Assembly: GCA_028277185.1 (NCBI GenBank)
Contig: JANQGQ010000043.1
Coordinates: 1 to 64,000, forward strand
DNA from: Woeseiaceae bacterium
GTDB lineage: Bacteria > Pseudomonadota > Gammaproteobacteria > Steroidobacterales > Woeseiaceae
Direction of reading: 5' to 3'
Length of the DNA: 64,000 bases
Position numbers and translations under genes: made by a program. The notes under the pieces are model-generated. The model did no database searches and had not been told where the DNA came from. It saw only the letters and a list, made by a program, of their open reading frames with translations. Shown here in pieces: positions 58,898 through 64,000 of this stretch (positions are counted from its first letter, which is position 1; every line of letters starts with the position of its first letter).

Positions 58898-58935
58898 TTA
58901 CAAATCAGTTGCTCTACCAGCTGAGCTATGCCGGC
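58898..58935 (-). pseudogene. 5' half of the split tRNA-Thr(TGT) gene (attR)
   Basis: On the minus strand it reads GCCGGCA, a D arm (GCTC…GAGC), the 5' anticodon-stem strand ACTGA and the loop TTTGTAA. It then continues into element sequence that cannot complete a tRNA. Its 3' half is at 45086–45130. It lies 61 bases downstream of the SPOR gene, the position of thrU in related gammaproteobacteria. Confidence 0.92.
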
Positions 58936-58996
58936 TCTATTCTGTTACTGCGTCGTGATTATTCGCACTCGTCCACGGGAACACAAGGGCACGGGT

Positions 58997-59701
58997 CTAT
59001 GAGTCCGGGCAGGTCGCCTCGCCGCGCATCAATACCTTTTCCTCGCCGTAACGCTCGATCATCGCGCCCGCGCCGCGGCCTTGCGGCAGCGCAACATCGA
59101 CGAAGTAGAACACGCCGTTGCTCATGCGCCGGGAGATGTCGGCCGGCAGGCCCAGCGACTGCGCCTGTTGCTCGATCCGCTGCGCACCCTCGAGGTTGCC
59201 GAACAGTCCCAGCGAGATCTTCAGGCCCTCGTCGTCCGTCGTGACGAGGTACGCCTCCGGGATGCCGCCGTCGCGGAGTTGCTGGACCGTTGCGTTGCCT
59301 TCCTCTCGGCTCTCGATGTTGCGGACCTGTACCCAGTGGCCGACGAAGATCTGTCCGGTCTCCTGGCGCTGCGCTGTGCGCATGCCTTCGGCCGTGTATC
59401 GCGTCAGTGCAGCTTCGGCATCATCCTCAGCCCGGAACGGTCCGATCGTGACGCAGGTTCTACCGACTACCGCCGACAGCTCCGTTACCGTTTCCGACTC
59501 CAGCGCCACACCGGCCTCGGCGACGACTATCTCTGCGGTGTCCTCGCCTGCCGTCTCGACCGCTTCCACCGCCGCGAGCGGCGGACCGAGGTCCCTCTCG
59601 CTGAGCACCGCTACGCCCGGTTCGCTGTCGTCGCGTGCGAAGTTGCCCCACAGCATGTAGAGCGCGTTCGCGAGCAGCAGTGCCAGCAGCAGGTTTTTCA
59701 T
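58997..59701 (-). CDS. SPOR-domain protein
   Basis: The 234-residue protein has one N-terminal transmembrane helix (LLLALLLANALYMLWG) and a C-terminal SPOR domain (about 145–225, GQIFVGHWVQVRNIES, then GVFYFVDVALP). SPOR domains bind denuded septal peptidoglycan. The gene follows coaX by ten bases. birA–coaX–SPOR–tRNA is a conserved order in pseudomonad-like genomes. Confidence 0.88.
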   Translation of the reverse strand: MKNLLLALLLANALYMLWGNFARDDSEPGVAVLSERDLGPPLAAVEAVETAGEDTAEIVVAEAGVALESETVTELSAVVGRTCVTIGPFRAEDDAEAALTRYTAEGMRTAQRQETGQIFVGHWVQVRNIESREEGNATVQQLRDGGIPEAYLVTTDDEGLKISLGLFGNLEGAQRIEQQAQSLGLPADISRRMSNGVFYFVDVALPQGRGAGAMIERYGEEKVLMRGEATCPDS

Positions 59702-59711
59702 CGCTCGTGCT

Positions 59712-60473
59712 TCATTGCTCTTCCCCAAGCAGCCCGGCGAGCCCGGCCAACACCAGGTCGGGTCGATGCGTTACGGGAGGCTCCAACGCGGCCAATATGC
59801 GCGACGCATCTCCACCGGTCAACACGACTGCAGGCTCGTGTCCGGCAGCGCTCAGCACCGACCACGCCCTTTCGATCGCGCCGGCGACTGCATTGCCCGC
59901 GCCCTGCCGCACGCCGGCTGCCGTGCTCGTCGCGAAGATCCCGACGTCGTTCGTGAATGCTGCCGCGTGCCGGTCCACGACCGGGATGTCGCTCGTCGAC
60001 GTGCCTAGCGACTTACTCATCAAATCCAGTCCCGGAAGGATCTGCCCGCCCAGGTGCCGGCCCGATTCGTCGAGCGCGTCTATCGTCACGGCCGTGCCTG
60101 CATCGACGATCAGCACCGCATCGCCGAACTCCAACCACGCACCAATCATCGCTACCCAGCGATCGACTCCCATCTGCCTCGGCTCGGGGTAGGCATTCGT
60201 CACACCACAAGCCTCGGTCGCCGTCTTCGCGAAATGCACCTCGCAGCCGTAGTGCCCGGCGAGCAAACCCGTCAGCCGCGTCGCGAACGCCTGCCCGGCT
60301 ACGTTGCTCACGAACGCGCTATCGGCCTGCCGCGGCAGCTTCGTCGCCAGCGCCGCGAGTCCGGCGTCGTCGAGGTCTGCGTGCATGACGTGATCCGTCT
60401 CGCCTATCGCTCCATCGTTCAGCACGCCCCACTTGATGCGCGTGTTGCCTGCGTCGATTAGTAGCGTCTTCAC
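59712..60473 (-). CDS. coaX: Type III pantothenate kinase
   Basis: This enzyme phosphorylates pantothenate, the first step of coenzyme A synthesis. The 253-residue protein has the ASKHA-fold landmarks LLIDAGNTRIKWG, PRQMGVDRWVAMIGA and VDAGTAVTIDALD, all typical of CoaX. The GTG start overlaps the birA stop by one base, so the genes are coupled. The order birA–coaX replaces the birA–coaA order of enterobacteria. Confidence 0.95.
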   Translation of the reverse strand: MKTLLIDAGNTRIKWGVLNDGAIGETDHVMHADLDDAGLAALATKLPRQADSAFVSNVAGQAFATRLTGLLAGHYGCEVHFAKTATEACGVTNAYPEPRQMGVDRWVAMIGAWLEFGDAVLIVDAGTAVTIDALDESGRHLGGQILPGLDLMSKSLGTSTSDIPVVDRHAAAFTNDVGIFATSTAAGVRQGAGNAVAGAIERAWSVLSAAGHEPAVVLTGGDASRILAALEPPVTHRPDLVLAGLAGLLGEEQ

Positions 60474-61279
60474 TACCCCGCCCCGTGCAACCACACCGAG
60501 CCCGACGCCACGGCAATTCGGCCCGTCTCGGTGTCCAACCTCAGCGCGCCCGCATCGTCGACGCCGGCCGCGATGCCCGTGTGCTTTGCCGCTGGCGATT
60601 CGATCGAGATACGCCGGCCGCGCAGCCAGTCCGCCGCGCGCCAGGCATCGGCGTAGGGTGCGAAGCCTTGCGCCTCGTAGTCCGCGAAGACGTCGGTCAG
60701 CGCGTCTGTCATTGCAGCAGCCAGTTCGTTACGGTCCGGCACATCTTCGACGATGTGTTCGAGCGCCACGCCGCGCTGTGCCCAGCCGGAAGTAGACGCC
60801 GCGCGCGTCGCCTCGTCCATGTAGATATTGACACCGATTCCCGCGACTACGACCAGTTGGCCGTCGACCGTGCGTGTTTCCGTGAGCATGCCGGCGAGCT
60901 TGCCGTCTTTCGCGACCAGGTCGTTCGGCCATTTGACCTGCACGCCCGTGACGCCGCAGCGCTCCAGCGCCCTTATCGCGCCGACTCCGAGTGCGAGCGT
61001 CAGCGCGGAGAAGTCCGCGCGCGCCGAGGCAACGGCGAACGCCAGCGACTGATACAGCCCTGCTCCACGCGTCGACACCCAGTGCCGGTTCTGCCGGCCG
61101 CGACCCGCCGTCTGTTCCTCCGACAGCGCCACGTGGACGCGCCCGGCATCCGGCCGCGCGTTTTCCATGAGATACGTACTCGTCGAGCCAATCGTGTCGA
61201 ACACCTCGAGCGTTTCGAGGCGTTCGCGCGTGGCATCGCTCAAGCCCCGGCGGATCGCCGCGGCGTCAAGCTCCGTCAT
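60473..61279 (-). CDS. birA: Biotin–[acetyl-CoA-carboxylase] ligase
   Basis: This enzyme attaches biotin to the carrier protein of acetyl-CoA carboxylase. The 268-residue protein has the biotinyl-AMP loop GRGRQNRHW, IGSTSTYL and VKWPNDLVAKDGKLAGML. It lacks the N-terminal helix-turn-helix of E. coli BirA, so it is probably not a repressor. It overlaps the plsY gene by 14 bases upstream and coaX by one base downstream. Confidence 0.94.
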   Translation of the reverse strand: MTELDAAAIRRGLSDATRERLETLEVFDTIGSTSTYLMENARPDAGRVHVALSEEQTAGRGRQNRHWVSTRGAGLYQSLAFAVASARADFSALTLALGVGAIRALERCGVTGVQVKWPNDLVAKDGKLAGMLTETRTVDGQLVVVAGIGVNIYMDEATRAASTSGWAQRGVALEHIVEDVPDRNELAAAMTDALTDVFADYEAQGFAPYADAWRAADWLRGRRISIESPAAKHTGIAAGVDDAGALRLDTETGRIAVASGSVWLHGAG

Positions 61280-61931
61280 TCCCGCGCGCCCGCGGCTTCA
61301 GCAGCATGACTTTCGGATTGCGGTTCTCTATGCCCTTGCGCATCCGGTCGATGTTCGAGCGGTGGCAATAGATGATGAACACCGCCATGAACACCGCGTA
61401 CGCGAACAGCGGCACGCGCCCGGGCAGCTCCGTGAGCGCCAGCCACACCGGCATCGCAATCGCCGCCGACATTGTCGACAGGCCAACGAAACCCGACCCT
61501 ACGAGCACCAGCGCGAACACGACGAAAGCAGGTAACAGCAGCATCGGCGCCAGCACCGCGACCGTGCCTATCAGCGTCGCCGCGCCCTTCCCGCCCTCGA
61601 AGCGGTGGTACACGGGCCAGACGTGGCCGATCACCGCCGCGCCCGCGCAGGCGACGGCAAGCCACTCGCGCGATACCGTCGGATCCGTACCGACGTAGGG
61701 GATATCGAGACCTGGCACGACGCCGGCGGCCAGTACGCCCTTGCCCACGTCGATCACGATTACGCCTAGCGCGAACCAGAAGCCCTGCGTCCGGAGCGCG
61801 TTCGTGCCGCCCGCGTTGCCGCTGCCCATCTTGCGGATGTCGACGCCGCCCTTGAGATAGCCCACGAGCAGGGAGCCCATCAGCGAGCCCAGGAAATAGC
61901 TGATCAGAAACTTGACGCCCAGCTCGAGCAT
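61266..61931 (-). CDS. plsY: Glycerol-3-phosphate acyltransferase PlsY
   Basis: PlsY transfers acyl from acyl-phosphate to glycerol-3-phosphate in the first step of phospholipid synthesis. The 221-residue protein has five or more membrane helices and the GSGNAGGTNALR motif near residue 37, HVWPVYHRFEGGKGAAT near 103 and the C-terminal HRSNIDRMRKG. It is longer than the usual ~200 residues through a charged tail. It is the first gene of a plsY–birA–coaX–SPOR operon and diverges from the lipid-kinase-like gene. Confidence 0.94.
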   Translation of the reverse strand: MLELGVKFLISYFLGSLMGSLLVGYLKGGVDIRKMGSGNAGGTNALRTQGFWFALGVIVIDVGKGVLAAGVVPGLDIPYVGTDPTVSREWLAVACAGAAVIGHVWPVYHRFEGGKGAATLIGTVAVLAPMLLLPAFVVFALVLVGSGFVGLSTMSAAIAMPVWLALTELPGRVPLFAYAVFMAVFIIYCHRSNIDRMRKGIENRNPKVMLLKPRARGNDGA

Positions 61932-62001
61932 GCGGGTTGAGTCTTTGCGTTGGATCGAAGCCGCATTGTAGCATCGCGGCTCGTCCGCCAAGCCGCGCAC
62001 C

Positions 62002-62892
62002 ATGAACGTTACGCTGCTCCTGAACCCCACCGCGCGCCGCGGCCTCGCCGGCAAACGGCTCGGCCGGATCGTCGCAATCTTCCAGCAGCACGGCATTACC
62101 GCCGACGTGGTCTTGAGCGAAAGCCCGGGCGATATCGAGCGCCGCGTCGCCGGGCTGTGCGAAGCGGGCATCGATCTCGTCGTCATCGCGGGCGGCGACG
62201 GCACCGTGCACGAAGCGGTCAACGGCTACATGCAGAACGCCAGCCCGACCGCATTGTCGCTGATCCCCACCGGTTCAGGGAACGACTTCGCCAAGGCCGC
62301 CGGGCTGGCGCGGAACTTCGAGGAAGCAACGACGGTACTCGCCCGCAAGATCGCCGCGAACGCCGAGCCGGAACCCGTCGACCTCGGCCGCTGCAACGAC
62401 CGCTACTTTGCGAACGGCGTCGGTATCGGCTTCGACGCACTCGTCACCCACTACGCGCAGGGCGTGCCGCTGCCGATCGGCGACGGCGTGTATCTCGTCG
62501 GTCTCGTACGCGCGCTTATCCACGGCATCGTGACGCCGGAGTATCGCGTCGCCGGCAGCGGCGTCGACTACAGCGGCCAGACGACGCTTGCCAACATCGC
62601 CAACGGCCCCTGGCTCGGGGGCCGCTTCCGCATCGCGCCCGATGCAAGCCACCGGGACGGCCTTTTGAACCTCGTGCTCGCGGAGCCCGTGCGGCGGCGC
62701 CGTATCCTCGCACTCCTGCCCGCGCTCGTCCGCGGCCGGCACCTGGGCGCACCCGAGGTGCAGCACACGACGCTCGACAAGCTGACGATCGAAAGCAACG
62801 CACCCGTGCTCTCGCACATCGACGGCGAGCTGATGCCGGCCGCCAGCCGCTTCGAGATCGAATGCGTGCCGGGCGCGCTACGCTTTCTCTGA
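62002..62892 (+). CDS. Diacylglycerol/lipid kinase (YegS/DagK-type)
   Basis: The 296-residue protein has the lipid-kinase fold: TLLLNPTARRG, VIAGGDGTVHEAVNG (near 60–75), LSLIPTGSGNDFAKAAG and ANGVGIGFDA. It should phosphorylate diacylglycerol or a related lipid with ATP and feed phosphatidic acid back into phospholipid synthesis, next to plsY. It diverges from plsY with 70 bases between and overlaps the convergent exporter gene by 15 bases. Confidence 0.92.
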   Translation: MNVTLLLNPTARRGLAGKRLGRIVAIFQQHGITADVVLSESPGDIERRVAGLCEAGIDLVVIAGGDGTVHEAVNGYMQNASPTALSLIPTGSGNDFAKAAGLARNFEEATTVLARKIAANAEPEPVDLGRCNDRYFANGVGIGFDALVTHYAQGVPLPIGDGVYLVGLVRALIHGIVTPEYRVAGSGVDYSGQTTLANIANGPWLGGRFRIAPDASHRDGLLNLVLAEPVRRRRILALLPALVRGRHLGAPEVQHTTLDKLTIESNAPVLSHIDGELMPAASRFEIECVPGALRFL

Positions 62893-63762
62893 GCGCGCGC
62901 CGAGGTAGATCGCCGTCAGCGCCAGCCCTGCGCCGACCAGTTCCATCGCCGTCATCGGCCGCCCGAACAACAGGATGTCCCACGCGAAACTCAGGGTTGG
63001 CTGCAGGAGCAGCGCCAGTCCCGCCTCGGTCGGCGAGACTTCCGGCAGGCTGCTTGCAATGAACAGCCAGCCCATGCAGTGCGACAGCACGCCGTAGGCG
63101 GCCAGCCACGCCATGTCCGTCGTACTGCTGACGACGAGCGACTCGCCCTCGACCATCGCCGTCGCGCCGAGTATCGCCGCGGCCGCGAGCGAGACGACCG
63201 CGACCTCCCGCGTCGGTATCCGGTGCGGCGAGTGCGCCCGCGACGCGCGCAACAACAAGAGGACGCCCGCGTAGGACACAGCCGTCAGCAGGCCGAACAG
63301 CACACCCCAGCGATAGTCCGGCGTCAGCTTCGACGGATCGATGCCGACGATCATCACGAGCCCGACGAACGCGAGCGGTACCGCGACGACCTGCAGCCGC
63401 GTCGGCGCCTGCCGCAGCAGGAACGCAGCCGCGAACATCATGATGAATACCTGAAAGTTGGCAAGCAGCGTCGACAACCCCGGGCCGACATACTGAATGC
63501 TGCGATGCCAGAACCAGAGGTCGAGCGCGAACAGCACCGAAGCCACCGCGAGGATGCCCCAGTTGCGCCGGCTAAGGTCTAAGCGCCGCCCGCTGAACGC
63601 CAGGAACACTGCCAGCGCAGCGCCGCCGATCAGCACGCGGTAGAAACCGCTCGTCGTCGGCGACACCGACACGAGCTTGACCCAGACCGGCGACAGGCTG
63701 ATCAGCGCCGCGCCCGCGAACAGCCGGATACGCGGGGCGCGAAAGCGCTCTATGAGGGGCAT
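62878..63762 (-). CDS. EamA-family drug/metabolite exporter
   Basis: The 294-residue protein has ten predicted membrane helices in two EamA repeats (first ending near 140, with FLAFSGRRLDLSRRNWGILA; second with VAVVSLAAAAILGATAMV and FAWDILLFGRPMTAMELVGAGL). Substrates of such DMT-family exporters cannot be told from sequence. It converges on the lipid-kinase gene. Confidence 0.88.
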   Translation of the reverse strand: MPLIERFRAPRIRLFAGAALISLSPVWVKLVSVSPTTSGFYRVLIGGAALAVFLAFSGRRLDLSRRNWGILAVASVLFALDLWFWHRSIQYVGPGLSTLLANFQVFIMMFAAAFLLRQAPTRLQVVAVPLAFVGLVMIVGIDPSKLTPDYRWGVLFGLLTAVSYAGVLLLLRASRAHSPHRIPTREVAVVSLAAAAILGATAMVEGESLVVSSTTDMAWLAAYGVLSHCMGWLFIASSLPEVSPTEAGLALLLQPTLSFAWDILLFGRPMTAMELVGAGLALTAIYLGARSEKA

Positions 63763-63925
63763 TGGATACTAGCCCGTAGCAGTCCGTCCAAACCAACGGT
63801 AGCAAGAGTTCGCCGTCGGTGAGACACGGCGATGAGTCATAGCGGGTAGTCGAGACGCTGCAACGCCGCCAACCGCGAAAAGAAGCGGCGAATCATTTGA
63901 TGAACTGGCCGGGCAGAACACGAAA

Positions 63926-64000
63926 CTAACTCAGCAACCACGCATTTCGGCGCGCGCACGCTTCCTCGCCGGGATCGTCCGCAAGTTCGAGATACACCGT
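63926..64000 (-). CDS. Possible C-terminal end of a gene extending beyond the window
   Basis: On the minus strand the last 75 bases are open and read TVYLELADDPGEEACARRNA and WLLS before a TAG (63926–63928). The text is protein-like, but 24 codons cannot establish a gene. The 63763–63925 stretch shows nothing else. Confidence 0.3.
   Translation of the reverse strand, partial: TVYLELADDPGEEACARRNAWLLS

Larger units (their letters stand above)
45124..58904. mobile_element. Integrative element inserted in the anticodon loop of tRNA-Thr(TGT)
   Basis: The element is bounded by direct repeats of TTACAAA (45124–45130 and 58898–58904), the anticodon-loop core of the tRNA-Thr gene it has cut. It is about 13.8 kb and more AT-rich than its flanks. 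It encodes a tyrosine integrase with a DUF4224 companion, a replication-initiator-like protein, several small regulators, two NUMOD4 proteins, an XkdF-type phage protease, a second recombinase, a GHKL–HEPN ATPase and a complete replacement tRNA-Thr(TGT). It lacks capsid, portal, terminase and tail genes, so it looks like a phage-satellite-like element, not a prophage. Confidence 0.9.

Noticed and set aside
45124..58904. Complete prophage
   Set aside because: No terminase, portal, major capsid, tail or lysis gene is present in the 13.8 kb.

Overview
The window comes from a GC-rich gammaproteobacterium. The evidence is the block birA–coaX–SPOR gene–tRNA-Thr(TGT) at the right edge and tRNA-Tyr–tRNA-Gly–tRNA-Thr–tuf at the left edge. 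In many gammaproteobacteria these form one continuous locus, and all the tRNA genes here encode their own CCA ends. The genus cannot be read from the sequence.

Layout. 0–1.75 kb: tRNA-Tyr/Gly/Thr–tuf operon with a strong promoter. 1.9–40.6 kb: GC-rich chromosome-like genes. These include a VanY-like peptidase, cmoAB (tRNA wobble uridine modification), an autoregulated GbsR-type regulator, a DASS symporter, an Ada–AlkA fusion plus Ogt (alkylation repair), a peroxide module (oxyR divergent from dps and a peroxiredoxin–glutaredoxin hybrid), a lipoprotein/GGDEF–EAL pair, a cNMP-binding/thioredoxin-reductase-like fusion with MipA and SYLF proteins, a Ser/Thr kinase with an ECF sigma factor, an AraC/hydrolase/SnoaL group, a sulfatase, and a Nudix–SPFH–NAD-kinase-like–AAA ATPase operon. 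40.6–45.1 kb: a more AT-rich islet with an OLD-family nuclease and hypotheticals. 45.1–58.9 kb: a 13.8 kb integrative element. 58.9–64 kb: SPOR gene, coaX, birA, plsY, a lipid-kinase-like gene and a DMT exporter.

The integrative element is the most striking part. It has inserted inside the anticodon loop of a tRNA-Thr(TGT) gene and cut it in two: the 3' half is at 45086–45130 and the 5' half at 58898–58935. Joined at the shared 7-bp core the halves give an exact 76-nt tRNA. The element does not repair the gene. It carries its own complete tRNA-Thr(TGT) at 58736–58811, next to its tyrosine integrase and a DUF4224 gene. It also has an initiator-like gene, two NUMOD4 proteins, a lone XkdF-type phage protease, and a cargo locus. 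The cargo encodes a second, catalytic-domain-only recombinase, a GHKL ATPase ending in a HEPN-like R-x4-H motif, and a basic partner protein. A 14-bp palindrome (TGCAATTAATTGCA and variants) recurs five times around these modules. I propose the GHKL–HEPN pair as a candidate anti-phage system that has not, to my knowledge, been described.

The two ends of the window belong to what is normally one locus, so some 57 kb now separates tRNA-Thr(TGT) from tRNA-Tyr. The element explains 13.8 kb of this; the rest is unexplained from this sequence alone.
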